From the NCBI RefSeq assembly GCF_004353225.1, contig NZ_CP037934.1:248001-312000 (forward strand): 64,000 nucleotides of DNA. Direction: 5' to 3'. The stretch's first letter is position 1; every line of letters starts with the position of its first letter. The DNA is from Marinobacter sp. JH2. Its GTDB lineage: Bacteria > Pseudomonadota > Gammaproteobacteria > Pseudomonadales > Oleiphilaceae. The notes under the pieces are model-generated. The model ran no database searches. It was not told where the DNA came from and worked only from the letters and a program-made list of their open reading frames with translations. The position numbers were made by a program, and so were the translations under genes. Below, piece after piece: positions 1 to 8,131 of this stretch.

Positions 1-784
1 GGCGAATCAACGAACGCTCGGTTAAACCACTCAACGCAGCCAAAGCCGCCAGAGTGATCGGTTCGCTGTAATGCGAATCCAACCACTCCTGCACTTTCAA
101 AATGGCTTGGTCTGAATGATAACGCCGGGCCTGCAGAGCACTGTATGGCGCCTGACTCGACCGCCCTGCGTCAATCACAAATGCCTTTGCCAGCTCCCTG
201 GCGACCTGCGCACCCGCATGCCGCTCCACGAGATACACCCCAAGATCCCACCAAGCCATTCCGCCCCCGGCGCAAGCAACGTGACCATCTACCGTCACCA
301 ACTTATCTGGTTGCAAATCCACCTTCGGAAATCGCTGCCGAAACTGATTGCTAAACCCCCAGTGGGTGGTCGCCTGCCGACCGTCCAAAACCCCGGCTTC
401 AGCCAACAAAAAAGCTCCGGTGCAATTACTGGCAATCCGTACCTGGTCATCATTGGTGGATTGAAACCGGGAAAGCCAACCGACCAACCCCGGATTTTCG
501 GCCAAGACCTGATCAATGGGCGAGCCAATGGTCGGAATGATCACCAGATCGTTTTCACCCAGCGCGGCAATGTCTTGCCAGGAGCCATCCGCACCAATCG
601 TCAGTCCATTGATGCACCGACAGGCCTCTCCGGATGCCGTCAGCAAACGTGTGCGAAAATACGGCTGTGGCTGTTCCCCATGAACCCGAGCCCAAGTCAC
701 ACCCGCCATTCGAAACAGATCAATTACTCCGGTAATCGCACTGGCAAGCGCCCCGTTAAAACCAATGATCGTGACGGTTTTCAC
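1..784 (-). CDS. GlxA-family transcriptional regulator (DJ-1/PfpI-like domain plus AraC HTH), C-terminus cut by window edge
   Basis: My own reverse-strand translation from a GTG at 784 gives MKTVTIIGFNGALASAITGVI and runs off the left edge after about 261 residues. The GTG has an AGGAG about 8 bases upstream. The first ~190 residues form a DJ-1/PfpI-like domain: a hydrophobic first strand, ASNCTGAFLLAEAGVLDGRQATTHW carrying the nucleophile-elbow Cys and the downstream TTHW. The start of an AraC-type helix-turn-helix follows (EPITLAALAALSGLTERSLIRR). In the family such proteins are DNA-binding activators of amine, arginine or carnitine catabolism; the domain is sensory, not proteolytic. It is divergent from the acyl-CoA dehydrogenase operon at 1056, so control of that operon is possible but not shown. 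The effector is unknown. Confidence 0.85.
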   Translation of the reverse strand, partial: MKTVTIIGFNGALASAITGVIDLFRMAGVTWARVHGEQPQPYFRTRLLTASGEACRCINGLTIGADGSWQDIAALGENDLVIIPTIGSPIDQVLAENPGLVGWLSRFQSTNDDQVRIASNCTGAFLLAEAGVLDGRQATTHWGFSNQFRQRFPKVDLQPDKLVTVDGHVACAGGGMAWWDLGVYLVERHAGAQVARELAKAFVIDAGRSSQAPYSALQARRYHSDQAILKVQEWLDSHYSEPITLAALAALSGLTERSLIR

Positions 785-839
785 AAAGATGACTCCTATT
801 AAAGAAAACTAAGCCAGCTATATCAAAAGTAGGGCGCTG

Positions 840-937
840 CTGCGAGAGAACACTTCCGAGAGTGTGCGCAGCAGGGAAGCTGCGCAGAAGCCCCCACGGA
901 CGGGTTCACGGCGTCTCTCGGAAGTGTTCTCTCGCAG
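840..937. repeat. 98-bp hairpin element, copy 1 of a family (copy 2 at 33216-33330)
   Basis: Arms 840-862 and 915-937 are perfect 23-nt reverse complements (outer bases ctgcgagagaacacttcc). The 52-nt loop holds a second 8-bp inverted repeat, tgcgcagc (865-872) with gctgcgca (879-886). It lies in the divergent intergenic region between the GlxA-like regulator and the acyl-CoA dehydrogenase. The reverse complement of the element at 33216-33330 aligns with it through the loop (shared tgtgcg.agc, gcagaagc, a cac/acat-ggacg block), but the stem sequence differs. A short open frame crosses it but has no coding character. Confidence 0.8.
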
Positions 938-1055
938 AAGTGCCCGGCAGCAAAGTGAGAGGTATGGCGAATTTCACCAAGAATAAGTCAGAAACGACAA
1001 TTCCAACAAGTACAACGGTTGTGAGAGGCTATAGCCAATCAACAGGAGAACACGA

Positions 1056-2858
1056 ATGACCGACACCCTGATCGACCGCCGCGACCTGGCATTCCAGCTC
1101 TACGAAGTCATGGACACCGAAGCCCTGACCGAGCGCGAACGCTTCAGCGAACACAGCAAAGAAACCTTCGATGCCGTCATCGAAACCGCTGACAAAATGG
1201 CGAAAGAAAAGTTTGCCAACCACAACAGCGCGGCGGATAAAGACGAACCTAAATTCGTCGACGGCCACGTGGAAATGCTCCCCGAGGTGAAAGAAGCCTT
1301 TGACGCCTACGCCGAAGCGGGCTTCCTCGCCGGGCGTTACGATTACGACCTGGGCGGCATGCAATTGCCGGAATCGGTCATGGCCGCTTGCAACGGCTTC
1401 TTCACCGCCGCCAACCCCGGCACCGCAGGCTACCCGTTCCTGACCACTGCCGCCGCCAACCTGATCCGCGTGTTCGGCAACGACCAACAAAAAGCCACCA
1501 TTCTGCCGAATATGCTCAACGGCCGTTTCAGTGGCACTATGGCCCTGACCGAGCCGCACGCTGGTTCCAGCCTCGCTGATATCCGAACCTCCGCCACACC
1601 CATGGATGACGGGCACTACCTGATCAAAGGTGCGAAAATCTACATCTCCGGTGGCGAGCAGAGCATCACTGAAAACATCGTCCATATGGTGCTCGCCAAA
1701 ATTAAAGGCGCACCGGCCGGCGTGAAAGGCATCTCACTGTTCATCGTGCCCAAATTCCACGTGGACGAAAACGGCGATCCGGGCGAACGCAACGGCGTTA
1801 GCCTCGCCGGCCTGATTCACAAACTCGGCTACAGGGGTACTACGAGTACCGCATTGAGCTTCGGCGATGACGCGCCGTGCCACGGCTATCTGGTGGGCGA
1901 GCCCCACCAAGGCTTGAAGTACATGTTCCAGATGATGAACGAAGCCCGCATTGGTGTGGGTATGGGGGCCGCCGTGATTGGATATCGTGGCTACATGCAC
2001 AGCCTTGAATACGCTAAAGACCGTTTGCAGGGCCGTAAAGCCAGCGAGAAAAACCCGGAAAGTCCGCAAGTACCGATCATCGATCACGCCGACGTGCGCC
2101 GCATGCTGCTGGCGCAGAAAGCCTACAGCGAAGGTGGCTTGGCGCTGTGCCTGTACGGCGCTCGGCTGATGGACGAACAGCACACCCATCCGGATGAACA
2201 AAAGCGTGCTGAAGCCGGCAAGCTGTTGGATCTTCTGACTCCGGTGATCAAAGCCTGGCCCTCGGAATTCGGCCCCAAAGCCAACGACCTGGCCATTCAG
2301 GTATACGGAGGCGCAGGCTACACCCGCGAGTATCCGGTGGAGCAATGCTGGCGCGACAACCGCTTGAATCCGATTCACGAAGGCACCAACGGCATTCAGG
2401 CATTGGATCTTCTGGGTAGGAAGATCTGGCAAGATCAAAGCCACGGATTGCAGTTGTTGATGCAGGAAATGCAGGCCGACCTGCAAGCTGCTACCGCCGA
2501 CCGTTGCCAGCAGTGGGCGTTATCACTAAGTGAAACCTTGCAGCAAGCGGTGAAAGTGACCCAGAGCCTGGGTAAATCCCTGATGGGTGGCGAAGTGGAT
2601 AAAACCCTGGCCAACGCCAGCTGCTACCTCCATTTGTTCGGGCACATCATCGTCGCGTGGATGTGGCTGCGCCAAGCCAATGCCGCCGCCAATGCGTTGG
2701 CCTCGGCCAACAGTGACAGCGAGCGCAACTTCTACCAAGGCAAGTTGCAGGCGGCCCAGTACTTCTTCCACTGGGAATTGCCAACCGTAGCGCAAGATTT
2801 GGTATTGCTGCGTAATCAGGACGACACGTGCTTGAACATGAAAGTGGATTGGTTCTAA
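1056..2858 (+). CDS. Acyl-CoA dehydrogenase, ~600-residue DmdC-like subfamily
   Basis: A flavoprotein that oxidises an acyl-CoA at the alpha-beta bond. At 600 aa it is about 200 residues longer than ordinary acyl-CoA dehydrogenases and has the extra N-terminal helix and C-terminal domain seen in the DmdC (methylmercaptopropionyl-CoA dehydrogenase) and related fatty acyl-CoA groups. Visible motifs: GTMALTEPHAGSSLADI (FAD/substrate loop), ISGGEQ, YGGAGYTREYPVEQCWRD, and IHEGTNGIQALDLLGRK, whose Glu is the usual catalytic-base region. The start follows AGGAGAACACGA. The crotonase gene begins 25 bp downstream, so the pair probably catalyses successive steps. Neither medium- or long-chain fatty acids nor methylmercaptopropionate can be excluded as substrate. 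Confidence 0.88.
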   Translation: MTDTLIDRRDLAFQLYEVMDTEALTERERFSEHSKETFDAVIETADKMAKEKFANHNSAADKDEPKFVDGHVEMLPEVKEAFDAYAEAGFLAGRYDYDLGGMQLPESVMAACNGFFTAANPGTAGYPFLTTAAANLIRVFGNDQQKATILPNMLNGRFSGTMALTEPHAGSSLADIRTSATPMDDGHYLIKGAKIYISGGEQSITENIVHMVLAKIKGAPAGVKGISLFIVPKFHVDENGDPGERNGVSLAGLIHKLGYRGTTSTALSFGDDAPCHGYLVGEPHQGLKYMFQMMNEARIGVGMGAAVIGYRGYMHSLEYAKDRLQGRKASEKNPESPQVPIIDHADVRRMLLAQKAYSEGGLALCLYGARLMDEQHTHPDEQKRAEAGKLLDLLTPVIKAWPSEFGPKANDLAIQVYGGAGYTREYPVEQCWRDNRLNPIHEGTNGIQALDLLGRKIWQDQSHGLQLLMQEMQADLQAATADRCQQWALSLSETLQQAVKVTQSLGKSLMGGEVDKTLANASCYLHLFGHIIVAWMWLRQANAAANALASANSDSERNFYQGKLQAAQYFFHWELPTVAQDLVLLRNQDDTCLNMKVDWF

Positions 2859-2883
2859 GCGAAGGCCACAAAAGGAAAGAGAC

Positions 2884-3663
2884 ATGTCACTGGTAACAGT
2901 AGAACAGCAAGGCCATATTTTGCTTATAGGTCTGAATCGCCCGGAAAAAATGAACGCCATGAACCGGGCCATGTACCACGAAATTGCAGCAGCCTACTAC
3001 CAGCTGCAAAACGACCCGGAACTACGCGTCGCAGTGATGCACGCAGAAGGTGACCACTTCACCAGCGGCTTGCAGCTGGATGATTGGGCGGAAGTCTTCG
3101 CCAATGGCAAAGGCATCGAACCTGCCGAAGGCGAATTGGATCCATTTCATATCACAGGAGAAGGGCTCGCTAAACCGGTGGTCTTCGCGGCTCAGGGCAT
3201 CTGCTTCACCTGCGGTGTGGAAATGATGCTCAACTCCGACATCCGTGTGGCCGCCAAAGGCACACGCTTTGCCCAGCTTGAAGTGCAACGAGGCATCTTC
3301 GCTTGCGGCGGCGCGACTATCCGGCTGCAGCGGGAAATCGGCTGGGGTAATGCCCAGCGTTACTTGCTAACTGGCGATGAATGGACGGCTGAGCAAGCCT
3401 ACCAATGGGGGTTGATTCAAGAGCTGGTCGAACCCGGCGAACAGTTGAACAAAGCCATGGAAATTGCCGAGAAGATCGCCAAAGCCGCACCGTTGGGCGT
3501 TCAGGGCAGTTTGAAATCGTCCAAAATCGCCGTTAGCGAAGGGCAGGAAATCGCTAAACAACGTTTGTTTCCCGACCTCGGTCCCGTGATGGCCAGTGAA
3601 GATGTTAAGGAAGGTATTCAGTCTTTTTTAGAAAGAAGGGAGGCTGTGTTTAAAGGAAAATAA
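2884..3663 (+). CDS. Enoyl-CoA hydratase/isomerase (crotonase) family protein
   Basis: 259 aa, normal for the family. Crotonase fold features: NRPEKMNAMN near the N-terminus, an HFTSGLQLDD oxyanion-hole segment, TCGVEMMLNSDIRVA carrying the first catalytic Glu position, and QLEVQRGIFACGGATIRL carrying the second. Both glutamates used for hydration are retained. It is preceded by AAAGGAAAGAG and sits 25 bp after the acyl-CoA dehydrogenase, so it probably hydrates the enoyl-CoA made by that enzyme. The exact chain length or substrate cannot be read from sequence, and isomerase or hydrolase activity remains possible. Confidence 0.85.
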   Translation: MSLVTVEQQGHILLIGLNRPEKMNAMNRAMYHEIAAAYYQLQNDPELRVAVMHAEGDHFTSGLQLDDWAEVFANGKGIEPAEGELDPFHITGEGLAKPVVFAAQGICFTCGVEMMLNSDIRVAAKGTRFAQLEVQRGIFACGGATIRLQREIGWGNAQRYLLTGDEWTAEQAYQWGLIQELVEPGEQLNKAMEIAEKIAKAAPLGVQGSLKSSKIAVSEGQEIAKQRLFPDLGPVMASEDVKEGIQSFLERREAVFKGK

Positions 3664-3740
3664 AAACAGGTTGATTTCAGTCGATCTGGCCGCCTGCCCC
3701 ATCCACAAATCAGTCAGGGCAGGCGGCAGAAGCAAGTGGA

Positions 3741-5006
3741 TTATGCTGCGTCTGTTTCAGTTGAAGCTTCGGCTCGGCGAGTCGCGGCCTCAGCAGCCAC
3801 TTTAGCGGCATAATCCGCATACTTGGCCATCAGCTCCGCTTTACGATCCGGGTCCCAGTTAATCTTGGACAGATCGCCTTCGTAGTGGTCAATCACCCGC
3901 TTATCCATTGTCTCCGACCACCACTTCGGAAAATACGCTGGCAATAGCATCGAAGCATAACCACTAGGCAGTTGCGGCGCGTTCTCGAAATGGCGCAACG
4001 CCTGGAAGCTTCGGCTCGGATGAGCATGATGATCCGAATGCCGCTGTAACTGGTACAGGAACAAATTGGTCACAATATTGTTGCTGTTCCAGCTGTGTTC
4101 TGGCTTGGTTCGCTCGTACTTACCGTTTTCTTTCTTCTGGCGCAGCAAGCCATAGTGTTCAATGTAATTCACACTCTCGAGCAAGCTAGCCCCGTAGATT
4201 GCCTGTCCCGCTAGAAAAGGAACAGCCCGCGGGCCGCAAACCAACGTTGTGGCACCAAAGAACCCGGCACTCATCGCCCAGCCCTGCAACAGTTCATTAT
4301 CGAAGCTCCAGAAACCCTTACCCTTGCGGGCCAGACGCGCTTTTTCGATTTCTACCGCCGATTTCAGACCACCCACTATCGTGCGTGGTAAAAACTTCCA
4401 GAAGCTTTCCCCCATTTTGCTGCTAGCGGGATCTTCTGGTGTGGCTACACGCTTATGGTGTCCAAAATTATGCTCAACCACGAAATGGGTGTAACCGGTA
4501 GGCGCCAAGGCGGCCATCGCCATCAGCTTGTTTAACTTGTTCGATTTGTGGCCCAGTTCGTGAGCGGTGTTGATTCCGATGCCATTGATGGCCCCAACCG
4601 TAAAGGTTAATCCGATTTTATCTTCCAGTGGAACGTTCTTACGGCTAGCCAGCCAGGCGCCCATAAATGTCAGAGCGTATTGGGTGGGGATAAACGCTTT
4701 AACAATCCGGTCGTAGTACTTGTCGTGTTCCAGAGTCTTTACGGCCTCTTCGGGTGGATTGCTTTTATCAACGCCAACAGCACGGTCGAGAGCGGGAATG
4801 ACGCCGTGAATCAAAATCGGTCCGGTCCAGGCCAAGGCTTTCAGTTTTTTCGGGGCGATGGCGTAGGCGCCTAGTGCGGCTACACCAATGCCGGGCAGTG
4901 CCGGGCCGAGTAACCATAGATAACGTTTGGGGTCTTTCCAGTCTTTGCCGGCCGGCCGAGCTGAAGTGTGTGGTTTTTCCGGAGATATTTGAAGTTTGGC
5001 ATTCAT
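3741..5006 (-). CDS. alkB: Alkane 1-monooxygenase, integral-membrane di-iron hydroxylase
   Basis: Hydroxylates the terminal carbon of n-alkanes, taking electrons from rubredoxin. At 421 aa it is typical of AlkB. The histidine motifs that bind the two irons are all present: HELGH (about 149-153), EHNFGHH (about 178-184), NYIEHYGL (about 280-287) and LQRHSDHH (about 320-327); the last two are diagnostic for AlkB over other desaturase-like proteins. Several hydrophobic stretches (31-75, 105-145, 240-285) match the membrane helices. The start has GGGAG upstream. The gene is monocistronic here; no rubredoxin or rubredoxin reductase lies in the window. It is divergent from a small Rof-like gene at 5173. 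Confidence 0.97.
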   Translation of the reverse strand: MNAKLQISPEKPHTSARPAGKDWKDPKRYLWLLGPALPGIGVAALGAYAIAPKKLKALAWTGPILIHGVIPALDRAVGVDKSNPPEEAVKTLEHDKYYDRIVKAFIPTQYALTFMGAWLASRKNVPLEDKIGLTFTVGAINGIGINTAHELGHKSNKLNKLMAMAALAPTGYTHFVVEHNFGHHKRVATPEDPASSKMGESFWKFLPRTIVGGLKSAVEIEKARLARKGKGFWSFDNELLQGWAMSAGFFGATTLVCGPRAVPFLAGQAIYGASLLESVNYIEHYGLLRQKKENGKYERTKPEHSWNSNNIVTNLFLYQLQRHSDHHAHPSRSFQALRHFENAPQLPSGYASMLLPAYFPKWWSETMDKRVIDHYEGDLSKINWDPDRKAELMAKYADYAAKVAAEAATRRAEASTETDAA

Positions 5007-5028
5007 AGTTGGCGCTCCCTCTTGTTCG

Positions 5029-5041
5029 TTGTTCTGAACAA
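5029..5041. promoter_or_regulatory. Small palindrome upstream of alkB, candidate operator
   Basis: TTGTTC-T-GAACAA is a perfect 6+1+6 palindrome 22 bp upstream of the alkB start, in the 166-bp divergent region with the gene at 5173. A second short palindrome, CAATATTG, lies just beyond it. On the minus strand TTGTTG and CATAAA, 18 bp apart, could be -35/-10 boxes. No regulator is encoded beside alkB. The assignment rests only on symmetry and position. Confidence 0.3.
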
Positions 5042-5172
5042 TTTATGTCGGACAATATTGCAATACAACAAAATAATGAGATATGGCCCGGGATGACAAG
5101 TTTAGGGGAGTTGGCGTAAAGCGGGACTCTGGTCCATCCTTTGAGTAATAAAAAAAACAAGGAAATATTAAG

Positions 5173-5424
5173 ATGAGTGCTATCAATCCCAAGCGGCAGG
5201 TTATTTCCTGCAGTGCTCAGGAATGGATTCGAGAGTACATACGAACAGAGCGGCGAGCGGAGATTATTTATCGGCATCCATCGGGGCAAATGATGATTGT
5301 CCATGAAGTTTTACACGATATATTAAGTCGGGCTGGTCACGATTTTTTGGTACTAGGAACCGGAAAAGTGCTTGGCGTTGAACGTGTCCTGATGATCGAC
5401 GGTCGAGAGTTAACGAAACAGTAA
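5173..5424 (+). CDS. Small Rof/YaeO-like protein (tentative)
   Basis: 83 aa, preceded by AAGGAAA at good spacing. It has the outline of Rho-binding antiterminators of the Rof family: an early ISC motif (RQVISCSAQEW), a basic-plus-aromatic strand (AEIIYRHPSGQ), and a closing strand VLGVERVLMIDGREL resembling the Rof ending where residues contact the RNA site of Rho. The similarity is by pattern only and is weak. If real, it would inhibit Rho-dependent termination. It is divergent from alkB. An alternative is an unrelated small SH3-like or Sm-like protein of unknown role. Confidence 0.5.
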   Translation: MSAINPKRQVISCSAQEWIREYIRTERRAEIIYRHPSGQMMIVHEVLHDILSRAGHDFLVLGTGKVLGVERVLMIDGRELTKQ

Positions 5425-5502
5425 CTCTGCGGTAATTGCGATCGAACAGCTGGGGCTCTACGCTAGAAACACTGCCGACATGTACCAACAGAAGGAAATG
5501 TT

Positions 5503-5796
5503 ATGAACAAGCTAACACTAAGTGCACTCGCTCTCTTGATGACGCTTGGCCTTGCAGCTTGCAGCTCCGAAAGCGATGAAGGCGCTGATTTCGAGCAGGC
5601 TGGCGAAAACGCTGCGGAAATGATGGATGATGCCGCCGATTCTGCGGAAGAGGGCATGGAAGAAGCGACCGGCACCGACGAGAGCGCGTTGGGCGAAGTT
5701 CAAGAAGGCTTTGAAGAGGCCGGCGATAAAATGGAAGAAGCCGCTGACGACACCAGCGATGCGATGGAAGAAGCTGCGGACGATGTTGCCAATTAA
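5503..5796 (+). CDS. Small, highly acidic lipoprotein
   Basis: 97 aa. The signal peptide ends in the lipobox LGLAAC at about residues 15-20, so the mature protein should be lipidated. The mature part is almost entirely acidic with regular EEA/DDA and EGxEEA spacing (AEEGMEEATG, EEAGDKMEEAADD), suggesting an amphipathic helix or coiled coil rather than a globular fold. The start follows GAAGGAAATGTT. A strong terminator follows, so it is monocistronic. Function unknown; it could be a periplasmic spacer or metal/cation-binding lipoprotein. Confidence 0.8.
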   Translation: MNKLTLSALALLMTLGLAACSSESDEGADFEQAGENAAEMMDDAADSAEEGMEEATGTDESALGEVQEGFEEAGDKMEEAADDTSDAMEEAADDVAN

Positions 5797-5820
5797 ATTT
5801 ATAGCATCAGCAGTTCTTTA

Positions 5821-5848
5821 AAAAGGCGCCGTTAAGGCGCCTTTTTTT
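5821..5848 (+). terminator. Rho-independent terminator
   Basis: AAAAGGCGCC-GTTAA-GGCGCC followed by seven T residues, 25 bp after the acidic lipoprotein stop codon. A-run/stem/T-run geometry is classical. Confidence 0.93.
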
Positions 5849-5982
5849 GTGTCTTAAAACACTGTCTCCCAATGGTCATTGAACTGACACGAAATCGAGG
5901 CGCGCTTGTCATACAAGGTCAGGACACTGATCTCTCGACAATGCCGGATGGCTCAATAATTCGAGAGAGAGAGAAATAAAGC

Positions 5983-8025
5983 ATGGCTAAGCACGATCTT
6001 GATTCAAATTATCTGGACCCTAACTACGAGCCTGTGGTGAATCACTCGGGTAACCGGCCCTTCGGTCAGGTGCTGACTACACGAATGCAGCGCCGTGCGG
6101 TTCTTAAAGGGTCGGTAGGCGCCGCCTTGGCGAGCCTGGTTGGGGTGGGGCTCGCGGGCTGCGGGAGCAGTGATGGCGACGGGTCAGCCTCTGCGCCTGA
6201 TGGCATCGGTGGTTCAGGTGATGGACAGGCTGACCTTTCTATAGGTTTCAACGCGGTGCCCGTTTCCGATGCCAATCACGTTGTTGTGCCGGAAGGTTAT
6301 GCCACAAAAGCGTTCTTGCCGTGGGGTACCCCGATTACGGGTAGCTACCCGGCCTACAAGCCGGATGGCACCAATACTGGTGCTGAGCAAGAACAGCAAA
6401 TGGGTATGCATCATGATGGCCTGCATTTCTTCCCCATAGATCTGAAAGCGGGAGGTAACAGTTCCACCGAAGGCTTACTTGTGATGAATCATGAGTACAT
6501 CAACCAATCCGCTCTCCATGCGAACGGCCCGACGGGCGCAAGCGGTAATGCGGGTGTGCGCCCTGCCGATGAGGTCCGCAAGGAAATTGCTGCCCATGGT
6601 GTGTCAGTGGTCCACATTAAACAAGACAGTAAGGGCACGTGGGATATAGTGTTTGGCAGTCCCTTCAACCGCCGAATCACCGGTGGCACCGAAATGGAGA
6701 TACGAGGTCCGCTCCGAGGCTACGATAAGCTGGCGACGAAGTTCAGCTCAGCAGGCGAGCGCACTCGGGGTACATTGAATAACTGTGCGATGGGGCCAAC
6801 CCCTTGGGGGACCTATTTGGCAGCTGAGGAAAACTGGCATGGGTACTTTGCCAATAAAACGTCGGGTGATCGTCCCCGTGAGCAGATTCGCCACGGTGTT
6901 ACAGGAAGTTCCCGTTATGATTGGGAGCTGGCGGATAATGGCGCCGATGCCTATGTGCGCTTCGATGTGACTCCAGGCTCAGGGGCGGCGGCTGACGATT
7001 ACAGAAATGAGGCCAACACATTCGGTTTTATGGTTGAGATTGATCCCTTTACTCCGGAAAGTGCTCCGCAGAAACGCACCGCCTTGGGCCGCTTCGGCCA
7101 TGAAGGTGTGATTTTTGCGCCGGTGAAAGAAGGGCAGCCTGTGGTTTGTTATTCCGGTGATGATTCTCGTTTTGAATACATCTATAAGTTTGTATCGTCG
7201 AAGCCATATTACGCGGCGACGGCGGGTGGCTATTTGTTGGACGAGGGCACTTTGTATGTGGCTCGCTTCAACGAGGATGGCTCCGGCGAATGGCTGCCGT
7301 TGGACCTGAAGGATGCCGGTTTCGCCGCAAAAGTCACCGCGGCAGCGGGCACCAACGTGGGCGAGATTGCCTTTGATGGCTTCGACGATCAAGCTGATGT
7401 CTTGTTGAACACCCGTTTGGCGGCAGATATCGCCGGAGCCACCCCGATGGATCGGCCGGAATGGGGCGCCGTTGATCCGAATTCGGGTGAGGTTTATTTC
7501 ACACTGACTAATAATTCCAAGCGGACCGAAACTCAGACTGACGCAGCCAACCCGATTGCCAATAACCAGAATGGTCACATCATTCGCTGGAAGGAAGCTG
7601 AGAATAGTCACGCGGCTACCCGTTTCGATTGGGATATTTTCGTGTTCGCCGGCGACCAGGGCACTGAAACGATGGTGGATGGCGAAGCCGTTGTCACCCT
7701 GAACGACGACAATATCTTCAACAGTCCAGATGGCTTGTGGTTCGACTACAACGGCCGATTGTGGATTCAGACCGATGGCCGGGATGAAGCGCCCTATCAG
7801 AACAACATGATGCTGGCGGCGAACCCCGAAACCCGGGAGATCAAACGCTTCTTTGTCGGACCTTTTGGTTGTGAGGTGACCGGTGTAACCGGTACGCCAG
7901 ACATGGAGACCATGTTCGTCAATATCCAACACCCCGCCGCCAATTGGCCCGATGCCAACGATCCGAGGCCAAGGGATGCCACTGTGATCGTAACTCGAAC
8001 AGACGGCGGCGTAATCGGAAGCTGA
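5983..8025 (+). CDS. PhoX/DUF839-family phosphatase, Tat-exported
   Basis: 680 aa. A twin-arginine motif (QRRAVLKG, about 36-43) precedes a hydrophobic stretch ending in LAGC (Cys at about 60), so it is a Tat substrate and possibly lipidated. PhoX hallmarks are present: MNHEYIN, NCAMGPTPWGTYLAAEENWHGYF, RFGHEGVIFAP, YSGDDSRFEYIYKFVS, and a C-terminal IFNSPDGLWFD / FVGPFGCEVTGV. Characterised PhoX enzymes are calcium- and iron-dependent phosphomonoesterases used to obtain phosphate in marine bacteria. It is followed by a hairpin and appears monocistronic. A convincing Pho box is not seen. Some DUF839 proteins have no proven phosphatase activity, hence the hedge. Confidence 0.88.
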   Translation: MAKHDLDSNYLDPNYEPVVNHSGNRPFGQVLTTRMQRRAVLKGSVGAALASLVGVGLAGCGSSDGDGSASAPDGIGGSGDGQADLSIGFNAVPVSDANHVVVPEGYATKAFLPWGTPITGSYPAYKPDGTNTGAEQEQQMGMHHDGLHFFPIDLKAGGNSSTEGLLVMNHEYINQSALHANGPTGASGNAGVRPADEVRKEIAAHGVSVVHIKQDSKGTWDIVFGSPFNRRITGGTEMEIRGPLRGYDKLATKFSSAGERTRGTLNNCAMGPTPWGTYLAAEENWHGYFANKTSGDRPREQIRHGVTGSSRYDWELADNGADAYVRFDVTPGSGAAADDYRNEANTFGFMVEIDPFTPESAPQKRTALGRFGHEGVIFAPVKEGQPVVCYSGDDSRFEYIYKFVSSKPYYAATAGGYLLDEGTLYVARFNEDGSGEWLPLDLKDAGFAAKVTAAAGTNVGEIAFDGFDDQADVLLNTRLAADIAGATPMDRPEWGAVDPNSGEVYFTLTNNSKRTETQTDAANPIANNQNGHIIRWKEAENSHAATRFDWDIFVFAGDQGTETMVDGEAVVTLNDDNIFNSPDGLWFDYNGRLWIQTDGRDEAPYQNNMMLAANPETREIKRFFVGPFGCEVTGVTGTPDMETMFVNIQHPAANWPDANDPRPRDATVIVTRTDGGVIGS

Positions 8026-8061
8026 TCCAGTGGAAAAAAGGTGAGGTCAGTGGTTGGAAAA

Positions 8062-8092
8062 TAGCGGGCTTTTCGAGAGGGTAAGCCCGCTA
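8062..8092 (+). terminator. Stem-loop after the PhoX gene, no U-tract
   Basis: TAGCGGGCTT (8062-8071) pairs with AAGCCCGCTA (8083-8092), a perfect 10-bp stem with an 11-nt loop. It is 36 bp past the stop codon. No T-run follows, so it may stabilise the mRNA end rather than terminate on its own. Confidence 0.5.
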
Positions 8093-8131
8093 TGCTAGAC
8101 TGGAGGAAATCCATTTCCAGGAGCCCTACCA

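Noticed and set aside
116..802. 228-aa plus-strand ORF at the left edge
   Set aside because: Antisense to the GlxA-like regulator, whose own frame is clearly coding and has a good ribosome site.
862..1059. 65-aa ORF upstream of the acyl-CoA dehydrogenase
   Set aside because: It runs through the hairpin repeat; its sequence follows the repeat and has no protein character.
1734..2486. 250-aa minus-strand ORF in the acyl-CoA dehydrogenase gene
   Set aside because: High-GC third-position shadow; the opposite frame has full family motifs.
5900..5935. Possible Pho box upstream of the PhoX gene (TTGTCATACAAGGTCA)
   Set aside because: The half-site spacing is 10, not the 11 bp of a true Pho box, and the second half is poor.
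6979..7932. 317-aa minus-strand ORF in the PhoX gene
   Set aside because: Shadow of the PhoX frame; no start signal or recognisable domain.
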